From: Magallana angulata | Taxonomy: Eukaryota; Mollusca; Bivalvia; Ostreida; Ostreidae | Direction of reading: 5' to 3' | DNA: 64,000 nt | Assembly (NCBI RefSeq): GCF_025612915.1 | Contig: NC_069117.1 | Location: forward strand, 27,415,085 to 27,479,084 | Shown here: positions 1-10,511 of the stretch, in pieces | Position numbering within the stretch: the stretch's first letter is position 1 | Layout: each line of letters starts with the position of its first letter | Program-made: the position numbers and the translations under genes | Notes under the pieces: generated by a model | Seen by the model: only the letters and a program-made list of their open reading frames with translations | Told to the model about the DNA's origin: nothing | Database searches by the model: none

Positions 1-49
1 CATTATACCCTCTCCCTCAAATTCTTGCATGTGGTTTAACTGCATGTAT

Positions 50-967
50 TTATGCTTGAATTAGGTGACATTTTTCTTGCACTTTTCGAGCTTCCTTTAA
101 ACAGTCATCACACATCAAGCCATTCTCGGAGAGATAGTTCAGCATCCTGTTATATCCCTCATTGTCTGAATACAGCAAGTTCTGTAAAGCCCCTTTAATA
201 AGCCCTATTTGGTGACTATAATATTCTCCCGTTTCACACCAGTTGGCAAAATGCTCGCAGTTGTCAGCGGCGATATCAAAGTGTGTGTCATCTCTTCCCA
301 CTTCTGCACGAGCTCGTCTAATAATTTTCGAACGTGTGAAAGGTTTGTTTTTATATTGGATAATGTACACATGATCCTTTTTCATATTAAATTTCACGTT
401 TTCCTCACGCAAATAAGCTATGTTTCCATACTGGCCAATGGTGATCATGCACAACAATATTCCTTTGACAACTGTCTTCGCATGCGCACTGCGATGAATT
501 ACTCTAAGAAGTCCCCGTGTGTTGTCCTCTGAACTAGGATGTACCTCGATTACAATAGCATGATGTTCGTATCCAGCAACGCGGTGGATTGCAATATGAT
601 CCCCCGGGGTCAGATCATCAAACTTTTGGACCCTCTGTTTATTGAAACATTGGAAACAAACCCGTTTGCATTCGTTAGGATTAATAATGCTCCAACTACC
701 GCCAAGGCTGGAATAGATCGAGCATCGCATGGAATGGAGAGCTAGCTGTTCGTCGGTACAGGAGAAGAACATTGTTTGTTCAGGTTGCACGACTCTGGAT
801 CTCTTTCCCGATACTGACAGTACCAGCTGATTTGATTTTATATCTAATGATTCTTCATTTGGTTTCCAGAATTTTTTGGAAAATTTTTTGGAAAATTTCT
901 TCTCCAATTTGCTATCATTTGTAGCATATATAAGTCCATAATTGATATCTTTTACATCGTCAGCCAT
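50..967 (-). CDS. LRAT-domain (NlpC/P60-type) protein, copy 1
   Basis: A 305-residue product. The LRAT domain spans about residues 118-245: a PGDHI entry strand, the conserved histidine in YEHHAIV (near residue 135) and the NCEHFANW motif with the catalytic cysteine near residue 237. In this family the Cys-His pair forms an acyl-thioester intermediate for lipid acyl transfer or phospholipase A1/2 activity; the substrate here is unknown. Upstream of the domain lie a basic KKFSKKFSKKFW stretch and several cysteines. The reading frame stays open upstream to about 1051, but the MADD start is preferred: a good splice acceptor (TTTATTTCAG on this strand) ends at 1026, so the preceding part is 5' UTR exon. 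It is a close paralogue of the gene at 7368-8594 on the same strand; the last 260 residues are nearly identical. There is no transmembrane helix, unlike vertebrate HRASLS proteins. Confidence 0.85.
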   Translation of the reverse strand: MADDVKDINYGLIYATNDSKLEKKFSKKFSKKFWKPNEESLDIKSNQLVLSVSGKRSRVVQPEQTMFFSCTDEQLALHSMRCSIYSSLGGSWSIINPNECKRVCFQCFNKQRVQKFDDLTPGDHIAIHRVAGYEHHAIVIEVHPSSEDNTRGLLRVIHRSAHAKTVVKGILLCMITIGQYGNIAYLREENVKFNMKKDHVYIIQYKNKPFTRSKIIRRARAEVGRDDTHFDIAADNCEHFANWCETGEYYSHQIGLIKGALQNLLYSDNEGYNRMLNYLSENGLMCDDCLKEARKVQEKCHLIQA

Positions 968-2577
968 GTTTGGGGAAGTTATGAATGTAAAAACTTCCTG
1001 AATGCTGGTTAAAATCAAGTCAATTCTGAAATAAAAGAACAATACAAACATACTTTAATAATCATTTTAATGTAACACTGTATGTTATTTTGTCAATCAT
1101 TTCCTTATAACTTACAGTAATGACTTTCGTGAAATAAAAAAAATATCTAGCGTATTTCGTCGTGCAATTTTTAAAGAAAATCCCTATTAAAGGTGTCCAA
1201 CATCGACTTTATTACAGTTTCTTTTTAAGTTTGGTAGAGAGAATAGGCTGTCAGTATCTAGCATGCGATGAAAATCTCCAAATTCTCTAAAAAATCTTCA
1301 TTCAAAGTTGTAGACCGTTTAAGGTGGTATGGTACACCTCTCTATTGTGACGTACCTCTGATCAAAATAAACAATTAAGTCAAAAATAACTTTGTTTTCT
1401 TTAACGAAATGGTTACCTAACAGCGTAGCGCAATGACTCAGAGCGTTTACTACGAATCTCTATAAGTCATGAGTTAGAATCCCAATAGGGCTTTTATTAT
1501 TTTTTTACCTTACCAAAAACGTTTTGAAAAATATTTTGGGCATAAAATTTGAAAATTTTAAACCCACAAGAGTATTTTGGTTTCAATGTTCAAAATTCAT
1601 GTTAACTATCAATCAATCTTACCTTATTCAAAGAGTATGTCCTTTCAACTGGTTACTGAAGAAGGACTGAAGAAGGACAGAGAAGGTTTTGTCCCATACA
1701 CCGCAGTTTGATTTCCTGGTTTTTTAATAATAATATTACAAAAGCATTTGAAGTAGACAAAAGAAAAGCATTATGTTTCCAATTTTCCTTGTTCCACTAA
1801 TATTTAACTTCCTGGTTTGCTTATTCAACTTTACGTAAGTGAAAGATCGTTATAAAAACTAATTATGTCATAAGACTGACTGAATCGGTACAATTTTTAA
1901 TGATAGTGGAAAAAGAGAGAAACCCACCTTCGTCATATTTAGGAGTTGATTTTGGTCCACAACACCTTCTATGCACGTATTATAATAATAAATCCGCGAC
2001 GAAAAATAGTTCTTTGAAAACATGAGAAGACTAACTGCTGATCAGTGAAAAAAAACAAAAAAACAGCTACGTAAAAAAAAAATGAAAATGATATATTTAC
2101 AGCCTTTAAATTCCACAACAAGGCTTCTTAGCACTTGGAGAATCTTTTTTAAAAACTTAACTTAAAAAACTTTAAAGAAGTTATTGACACAATAGGTGTA
2201 ATGATACCTGAATCAGAATTGTTTTCAGACAGATCCAGTTATTATCTTGGGGTGGGGGTTACAAATACATCTGTGCTGGGGACAACTATTCGCTCAGTAA
2301 TTTTTTTTTTCATTTCACTACTAGTAATCGGGTCTATCGAGAGTTACTTTGGTGTCTTTGAATATTTGCTTTTTTCAAGAGCAACAGGTTGAAGGTGAAA
2401 TCTTATTATACTTTCTCAGAGACTGTCACCACATCAACTGTATAAAACTGACAATGAATCACCAATATTCTGACATTCCTACAAAATTCGAAGCCATCCT
2501 CTTAATTAGTGTTTTACAAAAACTTTAAACACTGTTGTGTTGCCGGTATCTGTTTTTTAAAGTATAAAATTTATCTT
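968..2577. other. non-coding upstream region of LRAT copy 1
   Basis: AT-rich, with no convincing coding region. Positions 1026-1028 are the 3' splice site of the 5' UTR exon of the gene to the left. At about 1425-1495 a tRNA-like segment has an A-box-like TAGCGCAATGACTC and a decayed B box (GAGTTAGAATCCC), probably a SINE relic. The short open frame at 2201-2392 has no family features and is not called. Confidence 0.5.
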
Positions 2578-2581
2578 TTAA

Positions 2582-3000
2582 AGGGGTATGGTCACGATTT
2601 TAGTCAAAAATTGTTTTTCCGATTTTAATGTTTACAGTGCTTCAGTAAGGCTTTTTTAATAGGCAACCAAAATGTGAGTATCATTTGTTTAGTTTTAAGC
2701 AAGTTGAAGTTAAAATTCCAGTTTAGACATAAAATGAATGTGTTAAACGTTAAAAACTGTTCATTTATACTTAGAATAAATAAGAAGATAGACAAATCAG
2801 CTTGAATTTTTTTTTTACTGATATATTGAATCTATGTAAACAAAAATTGGGCAAAACAAAGAAGTGTGAGCCTTGTATCTTGCTCATAACTCTACGACTG
2901 ACTCTCACATTTCACTTGATCATTAAAAATACATTCATAAAGCATTGTTAATAATAAAAATAGCACAATGGAATTTGACCAAAATCGTGACCACGCCCCT
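2582..3000. mobile_element. 419-bp non-autonomous piggyBac-type MITE
   Basis: Terminal inverted repeats of about 25 bp (AGGGGTATGGTCACGATTTT at the left; the right end is the complement with two changes). They are flanked on both sides by the target duplication TTAA (2578-2581 and 3001-3004), the signature of the piggyBac superfamily. There is no coding capacity. A related, more decayed copy ends at about 6150. Confidence 0.75.
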
Positions 3001-3081
3001 TTAAGGTTGTCAGTATCAGTATAATATTAACAAATAACTGGGAATGATATCTTTGGAATTAATACTGTCTCAAGTACTTAA

Positions 3082-3401
3082 AAGGTGGAATAACACATCA
3101 TCACAAAATGGCTGACCGCTGATCGAAACGACATTTCGTTTTCTTGAAAGGATTTTATGGACCGAAACATGTAACTTACTCTATAGCCGAGTGGATGAAG
3201 TATTCGACTTGATATCCATACATCCCGAGTTCGAATCCCGCGGGGTCTTTTGTTGTTACTAACTGGAAACATTATTTTAGATATTCATTTTTTATCCCCA
3301 AACATCAAATGTTTCCTTTATTTGACAATTGAACAGTTTATTTATCATTATATCTTTCATTATCAAAACAATTCCTGTTAATTTGAGTGACTTTTTCCAC
3401 C
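3082..3401. mobile_element. TTAA-flanked MITE carrying a tRNA-like core
   Basis: Short inverted ends (AAGGTGGAA and TTCCACC) abut TTAA on each side (3078-3081, 3402-3405). Inside, at about 3180-3250, there is a tRNA-like segment: A box TAGCCGAGTGG and B box GAGTTCGAATCCCG. The T stem would have two mismatches and no acceptor stem closes, so this is a SINE or MITE component rather than a tRNA gene. Confidence 0.45.
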
Positions 3402-3683
3402 TTAACAAATCACGTCTGTACAAAGATAATAGGAGAGATTTTCGCTGTCTCAAATGTGTTATATATCCAGTACATATATTCAGCAAAGGTACTAATAATA
3501 TGAGTAGAAAGCACTATCATTATGTGTATCAATAGTAAATCAAAAAATGTCTGACGACTACTAAATAAAATATTTCGATGGAACTATTTTTGAAAAATTA
3601 AAACTGCAGTATTTCTCAAACTTGAATGAATGGAAATACTGTCTATTTACCACCACAATTATTCTGTTAAAAAGAACAAGGTG

Positions 3684-4237
3684 ATTTAATAGCGGGATTA
3701 GGTATGGTGTTTGGAGGAAATTAGATGATGGAATTCCCTTATAGCGGGAGTGGGTTTAGTGTTTGGGGGGTATTAGATGATAGAATTCCCTAAAAGCGGG
3801 AGTGGGTATAGTGTTTGGGGGTATTAGATGATGGAATTTCCTAATAACGGGAGTAGGTATAGTGTTTGGGGGTATTAGATGATGGAATTCCCTTATAGGG
3901 GGAGTGGGTTTAGTGTTTGGGGGTATTAGATGATGAAATTCCCTAAAAGCGGGAGTGGGTATAGTGTTTGGGGGTATAAGATGATGGAATTTCCTAATAG
4001 CGGGAGTAGGTATAGTGTTTGGGAGTATTAGATGATGGAATTCCCTTATAGCGGGAGTGGGTTTAGTGTTTGGGGGTATTAGATGATGGAATTCCCTAAA
4101 AGCGGGAGTGGGTATAGTGTTTGGGGGTATTAGATGATGGAATTCCCTAATAGCGGGAGTGGGTATAGTGTTTGGGGTTATTAGATGATGGAATTCCCTT
4201 ATAGCGGGAGTGGGTATAGTATTTGGGGGTATTAGAT
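3684..4237. repeat. 51-bp minisatellite, about 11 copies
   Basis: Tandem units built around TTAGATGATGGAATTCCC, a short AT/GC linker and GGGAGTGGGTATAGTGTTTG. The unit length is 51 bp, a multiple of three, so the minus strand stays open through the array as a 17-residue periodic frame (185 codons, 3756-4313). The frame is explained by the repeat, so it is not called as a gene. Units alternate between two subtypes (CCTTATAGCGGG and CCTAAAAGCGGG), pointing to higher-order duplication. Confidence 0.9.
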
Positions 4238-4879
4238 GAAAAATTGGATGTGCTAGCTGCAAAGGCTGTTCTGAAATATAAATATTTTTTGAGAACCCAA
4301 CCTGAGAACACAAAAATGACTTTATAAGAAAATAAAACTATTTTAAAAGGTGTACTGTAAAACGAAATTCACTGATGCAGGGTGTACAAAATCATCGGTA
4401 ATGAGTCAATCATTACAATAAAACGACCCAAGCTATCAACACTAATCACAATTTATTGTAATAAAAGGGGCCGTTTTCATATATTTTGGAATGTCATCCT
4501 TTAACATATGTTTGTCTGAGCATGTCATTGAATTTGATTAAAAAATACATATGAACGCCATTGTTATTTTTTATTTTTTTTTTAAAGAGTAAACGAAATA
4601 TTTAGTAATTTCACCTTAAGTTAATATCGATAAAAAGATTTTTGTTCACAGTTCCATTGTACCTGCGATTTGAAGTTTTAGCATATGAAGACAAATTCAA
4701 AGCATTGACGTAAAACTTTTTTGTCTCATAAAGGAGCTATAGGAAAGGGGATTATTATTTGAGTGAAAGTTACCAAATTTCAACAAAAGAAGATTTAAAA
4801 AAAAAGATATATATACACTAAAACTTAAAAGTTAAAAATAAACAAAGTATTTTTGAATAATTGTAAAAAAAAAATTCAA

Positions 4880-5700
4880 ATTATTGTATTTCATCTACAC
4901 TTCAATATTAAAATAATAGACTCGAATTTTTGAGCTTTAATAACGAGAAATCGGAAGAGTACTTATATAATTTTAAAATTATTTGCACTTGAAGATTACC
5001 AAATGAATTTGGTTTTATTTTTTCTCAAGCGATCTTCGCTATTTTATAATCAACGAAAATTCCTTTTAAAAATCTGGAACTCATATAGATTTTTCGGATT
5101 TTACAATCTTGCGCATGCGCATTACATTCACACTAAATCACGGGAGGCTCTTTAGTTTTTGTTTCCACAATTGCACATTTTCATGGATAAACTCAGAAAC
5201 GATGTTACAAATACGTGTAAATTTTCACTGAACATTTGTCATATATATATATATACTGTTCATCAAAGGAAATAAGTGAGGTAACTCTAACTCAGTGCAT
5301 TTAATATGAAAAATCCCGATAGTTCCGAATATCAACCCGAAGCGGATGAAAAACGTTGCTGGAGAAAATGTTGAATTCTTCATTAATATGAATTAAGTTT
5401 TTAGATGAAACGTATTTACAGCCTCAAAATGGTTTATTATGAATAATTTGACTGTTATATTTTCAATGCAGCTTCGTTTATTTTCTCCAAAATCGTTTCG
5501 GAGCGATTCTACAATTTTTTGCTACATTACGGGTATATTGAAGGCATTTTAACTGTGGTATTGGGCCTGTCCCGAGACACAGTTAGATTATTCTAACTAA
5601 GCAGAGTGTAGAGAAATTAATAGCATTATTGTAGGCTTAAAGCTTCATTATGTAAATGGCAACAATACGGTGTGTCGATGTATCTATTTCGTAGATGTCC
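4880..5700. repeat. dispersed repeat, copy 1 (inverted partner at 28590-29660)
   Basis: Several blocks recur in reverse complement at 28.59-29.66 kb: the segment around 4912-5070 with GACTCGAATTTTTGAGC, the CpG-containing TGCGCATGCGCATTACATTC block, the TCGTTTCGGAGCGATTCTAC block near 5495, and the CGGTGTGTCGATGTA block near 5670. There is no open frame of note. The family was not identified. Confidence 0.6.
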
Positions 5701-6150
5701 GATCTCATATACAATGAAGTTTATAATGCTTTGTCAAAATTTGAAATTCAAATATCAAGTTATAAGCAAGGTACAGAGTTCGTAATTCTTTGTTTTGTAA
5801 ACAAAGCTCGAATATTGTCATTTTTACATATATGTTTTATTGGTGTAAGTTTCAATCAAATGTATCTTTTTTTGTTGATAATAGTATTTATGAAGATACA
5901 GAATTAGTTTAAATTGTTTTTACATGTCATTTTGTCTAAGAAATGGTAATTCTCTACATTACATTTTTTGTAAACAACTATAAGACTCGAGCTTTGTTTA
6001 CATAACAACCAATTCTTAACTCTGTATCTCGCTCGTAACTTGACTTTAACATTCAATATGTTGGACAATAATTTAAAATGCACCATTAAACCATTTTATA
6101 CATAAAAAATAAAAATAAAATTTTTGATCACAAATCGTGTCCAAGTCCCT
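5700..6150. mobile_element. decayed relative of the TTAA-type MITE
   Basis: The right end (complement AGGGACTTGGACACGATTTG) resembles the end of the 2582-3000 element and abuts TTAA at 6151-6154. Inside, two arms, near 5755-5825 and 5985-6050, pair as an imperfect inverted repeat around GCTTTGTTTAC. A clear left end was not found. Confidence 0.4.
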
Positions 6151-6154
6151 TTAA

Positions 6155-7367
6155 ATCTAAATTAAATTAAAATATTATGATAAAAAATAAGTAATTTTGA
6201 AAAAAGATTTTCAGGCATATAAACGTAGATTGAGATTTTTTATTAAAAAAAAAGAGAGTATTAAATATAGTGAACACATATTGCAGGTGGATATCATGCA
6301 TAAACATTGAATCAATTTTTGAAAAAGAGTCTTAAAAACAGAGACCTATGGGACACATTGCTAAACTATAAGCAACGGTCAAAAAAATTATCAAAGTACC
6401 AAAATGCCATTTTTGCACCTCATAAATTCATTTGTATTCCTAATGTTATACCATTGAAAGATTATAATAATTCCGGTAGAGAAATATTTGATTTATTCCT
6501 AAATGATAAATAGAAAATCCCTTTTTTAATAATCATATAGGAATTTCATTTCCCAAAGGTTTAAAAGTAATTCCTAGAGGAATTCGATACTGATAAATTA
6601 AGTAGTTTTCCTTTATGAAAAAATCCCTATTAGACTTCAAAACCCTGAAGGGCTTGTTCATTTCCTATCAGGATTTAAATTTCCAAAGGCAGATATTTTT
6701 ACTCCGGTGAAGAATTGAAAAAAAATCAAAGAAGAAAAATTAAAGTTTCTTGTTGGAAATCACCATTTTCATTATGGTAAATATATCGTCTGACAAACGA
6801 GCAGTATCAAAAAACAAAACAAGTTATATATATCACAGATCATACAATGCTGTTCTTTGGAAGAAAAGTTTTAAGTTTTTCCCCTCTGGCCAATAATTGA
6901 GCATGTGGTCTTTGTTTGAAATTTTTATGTATTTTTACCATCTCAAGATACTTCATTTGTAATATTACTATTTTGTTTTATTAAAAGAGGCTTAAAAATG
7001 CGTTTATGAACTCGGCGCCATAATTGACCCGGGGTCACACTTGTTTATGAAATTTGCCCAGTAAATCAAAAAATACAATCTTAAGCAGAGAAATTCGTGG
7101 GAATAAACTTTTTCAGTAGTTTTTTCTTATATAATTTTCTAATTTCCTGAGCTCCTTGATTGATTGGGAGAACATGGTTTGAACTAATTTTATCAAGATT
7201 GTTCAATTGTAACATTTGAAACTGTATAGATGATCTGTTAGGTTAAAATATCTCAAGATATTCTGAATGATATAAAATGTGAAATATGTTTACACGCCAA
7301 CGACAGACAGTGGAAAGTGTTGATCAGAAAAGCTCACATGAGGGCTCATGAGGGACTATATATTAAG
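6155..7367. other. intergenic, nothing recognised
   Basis: AT-rich DNA downstream of the second LRAT gene. The only open frame (6307-6513, plus) lacks family features or splice context. No RNA gene or clear repeat was found. Confidence 0.5.
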
Positions 7368-8594
7368 TTATGCTTGGTTAAGTCGACATTTTTCTTGAAC
7401 TTTTCGAGCCTCTTTTAAACAGTCATCACACATCAAGCCATTCTCGGAGAGATAGTTCAGCATCCTGTTATATCCCTCATTGTCAGAATACAGCAAGTTC
7501 TGTAAAGCCCCTTTAATAAGCCCTATTTGGTGACTATAATATTCTCCCGTTGCACACCAGTTAGCAAAATGCTCGCAGTTGTCAGCGGCGATGTTAAAGT
7601 GTGTGTCATCTCTTTCCACTTCAGCACGAGCTCGTCTAATAATTTTCGAACGCGTAAAAGGTTTGTTTTTATATTGAATGATATACACGTCATCCTTTTT
7701 CAGATTATATTTCACGTTTTCTTCCCGTAAATAAGCTAGGTTTCCATACTGGCCAATGGTGATCATGCACAACAATATTCCTTTGACAACTGTCTTCGCA
7801 TGCGCACTGCGATGAATTACTCTGAGAAGTCCCCGCGTGTTGTCCTCTGAACTAGGATGTACCTCGATTACAATAGCATGATGTTCGTATCCAGCAACGC
7901 GGTGGATTGCAATATGATCCCCTGGGGTGAGATCGTCAAACTTTTCCACCCTCTGTTTATTGAAACATTGGAAACAAACCCGTTTACATTCATCAGGATT
8001 GATAATGCTCCAACTACCCCCAAGGCTGGAATAGATCGAGCATCGCATTGTATGGAGAGCTAGCTGCTCGTCGGTACAGGAAAAGAACATTGTTTGTTCA
8101 GGTTGCACGACTCTGGATCTCTTTCCGGACATAGACAGTACTAGCTGACTAGATTTAGGGTCCAGTGTCAGTTTCTGACTTTCAGAAGTTTGGTAATCAT
8201 AACTTAAAAAATCTGTTTGAAATTGTTCAGGGCTTACTGTAAAGGTTTTTTGGTACACTGCTTGATTAAAGGATACTTTCTTAGGATATTGTGTCTTTTC
8301 AGAAGAACACACAGTTTGCAATCTTTTTTCATCGGTACTATTTTTCAGTTTATGGTAAAGGGGTTTATTCCCTTGGTTTACGGTTCTTTTTTTCGGGTCC
8401 AAACACCGCGGACCATCCCTGGATTTTTTTTGTCCACATACGGCTTGCCTCAGCGGGGAACAGACTCTCGATTTTTTGTAAGTTTTGTCAATTTTTTTGA
8501 TGAAGGATTTTTCTTCAACTTTATTATCCGTATTAGTGATAAGCGCATAACTGATTTCTGTCCTTTCCTCTGTACGGCGGTCAGCCATGGCCAT
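7368..8594 (-). CDS. LRAT-domain (NlpC/P60-type) protein, copy 2
   Basis: A 408-residue product. Its C-terminal 260 residues match the gene at 50-967 almost exactly, including YEHHAIV and the NCEHFANW catalytic-cysteine motif (cysteine near residue 340). It differs by an extra 100 or so residues near the N terminus, rich in Lys, Ser and Gln with no recognisable domain, lying between the shared start region and the shared core. Two adjacent starts (MAMAD) are possible; the first is used. On the minus strand a splice acceptor (TTATATTTCAG) ends at 8660, so the 5' UTR is interrupted by an intron at the same place as in copy 1. Tandem same-strand copies point to local duplication. The function is probably lipid acyl transfer or hydrolysis; the substrate is unknown. 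Confidence 0.88.
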   Translation of the reverse strand: MAMADRRTEERTEISYALITNTDNKVEEKSFIKKIDKTYKKSRVCSPLRQAVCGQKKSRDGPRCLDPKKRTVNQGNKPLYHKLKNSTDEKRLQTVCSSEKTQYPKKVSFNQAVYQKTFTVSPEQFQTDFLSYDYQTSESQKLTLDPKSSQLVLSMSGKRSRVVQPEQTMFFSCTDEQLALHTMRCSIYSSLGGSWSIINPDECKRVCFQCFNKQRVEKFDDLTPGDHIAIHRVAGYEHHAIVIEVHPSSEDNTRGLLRVIHRSAHAKTVVKGILLCMITIGQYGNLAYLREENVKYNLKKDDVYIIQYKNKPFTRSKIIRRARAEVERDDTHFNIAADNCEHFANWCATGEYYSHQIGLIKGALQNLLYSDNEGYNRMLNYLSENGLMCDDCLKEARKVQEKCRLNQA

Positions 8595-9084
8595 GATTAA
8601 GAAGTTAGAATGGAATTGAGAACCTCTAAAGACAGTCCAGCCCTACATCCTTGTTAAGTCTGAAATATAATGTAAAAAGTTACAATTGTTTAATCAACCC
8701 TGATATAAACATATATTTTTACTGCTAAAAGATAGGCTTCTATTTATCCAAATTATTTGGTTTTGATCTAAGTAGATGTGTGTAGTTATTAATGTAGCGT
8801 ATTCAATGTAGCATGTATTTTAACATTTTAACACACAGGTATTTTTTTAATGGATACAGGTATATTCATGATGATTGAAGTGAAATGAATATAAAGTACT
8901 ACTAATGAAAGGAAATATATGATATTAAGAAAGAAAATTAACAAATGTGAAACCGAGGGCCACCGTGATTTAAACCCGTTCCTTGTTACGTGTATTTTCC
9001 TTACTTCCATGCACGTGTTACTTACAAGAAAATAAAAAGCCATTTTTAAAGATTATTTGACAATTTGATTAAACATTATGAAAA

Positions 9085-10140
9085 GGGGGTTTCCTCCTTA
9101 TATTCCTATGTTGAACTTCTTAACCCACCTTTCGTTTCATAATTAATCCATGTGTCATTCCGCGATATTAATTTGATACCACGAAATATTGAACCTGGAT
9201 TCAAAATACATGTAGTGAATAATATTTCGGGGGGGGGGGGGGAAGGATTCAAAATATTATGCATGTGAAATATTGAGCCCAAAAGAATTCGTATCCTGTT
9301 GTTGAGGTTGTTCAAAATATCATATATGCAAAATATTGAACCCCCTTGCGTTGATTTTCATTTTCCTTTGGACAAATCCTTTTAAACTACTAGTATTTTT
9401 TACGAAATATCGAACTCCTTTGAATTTCAAGTCGTTGTTGAGATGGGCATCAAGATATTACGAAAAGAAGGACACAAACAGCGAAGGTGTTGAAGAGGAA
9501 TACAGTAGTTATATGTTTTGGGAAAAAAAGAAAAGACTAGGAGTGCAATTAATATACCATTATTCTTTCATTTACTATAGTATGTCTTGATGGGGAATAT
9601 GGCGATGCCATTATCTAGCAGCCATACTATTTTGAATCCCATCTATAATAATTCCCCCCCCCCCCCCCAAAAAAAAACTGTGAGGGGAGTTCAAGGTATT
9701 GCGGCAATATTACCTTAAAATTAAAAATTTGAGGGGTGAACCCCATTTCAAATCGAAGAGAATAGTTTTGTGGTTATATAATATCCCGAACACCTTCTCC
9801 AATAGGAAACTAAATCAAATGGTGTGAAAGTTTCAATATTTTACGACCATATATATATGTATACATAAAATATCTTGAACCCCCTTTCCAATAAGAAAAA
9901 AAACCCAGAGGGAGTTCAATATATCGCGGCCACAAAATATCTTTTAACCCCTCTTTCAATATTATGTTATCATATACGATCTTGAAACTCCTCATCATTA
10001 AGAAATGAAAATCAGAGGAACTTGGGATGGGAGGAATAGGAAGGGGTGTAATATTTTGTGGCCATTTGATACCTTGAAACCCTACTTTAACAGGAAATTA
10101 AACTCAAGGGGGGGGGGGGGTCAATATAATTTTCCCCAAT
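9085..10140. repeat. degenerate array of 'ATATTGAACCCC' units
   Basis: Repeated imperfect units on both strands share phrases such as AAATATTGAACCCC, CGGCCACAAAATATC and ATTTTGTGGCCAT, interspersed with poly-G and poly-C runs. They appear to be remnants of a tandem or clustered repeat of roughly 80-110 bp. No gene is supported here. Confidence 0.5.
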
Positions 10141-10359
10141 ACGCCATTCATATAGGTTACGATATAAATATTTAAACAATAAAATGCTTTCTATGTTGAT
10201 TCTTGTAGAACATAGGAAGGTAACAGCATTGCAGGAAAAAAAGTCTGCAAAGTTCGATTACTTCTTAAGCAACGTGAATCATCGAAGAAAACTTTTAATT
10301 GTTTATATTTACATATTTTTTAACAGATCAATAAAAAGATCGAAAATAATAGGTAAAAA

Positions 10360-10511
10360 GGTTGCTAAAGGTTTCAACCGATCAATAAACCGGTTAGAAC
10401 TGGATCGTTTAGATTTCAGTCCTGTCTGTTTCTATTGTGATTCATAACCATGCATGTATAATAGAAACAGACAAGTTCTAACCAGTTTATTGGTTGAAAC
10501 CTTCAGCAACC
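10360..10511. repeat. 150-bp hairpin (foldback MITE)
   Basis: Two arms of about 60-65 bp pair almost throughout: GGTTGCTAAAGGTTTCAACC at the left has its complement GGTTGAAACCTTCAGCAACC at the right. A short loop of about 20 bp lies near 10435-10460. Confidence 0.7.

Noticed and set aside
3174-3251. Possible tRNA gene
   Set aside because: A and B boxes are present, but the T stem has mismatches and no acceptor stem forms; it lies inside a MITE-like unit.
3684-4237. CRISPR-like array
   Set aside because: Units are contiguous tandem repeats with no unique spacers, in eukaryotic context.
3756-4313. 185-codon minus-strand frame
   Set aside because: Entirely explained by the 51-bp tandem repeat with a unit length divisible by three.
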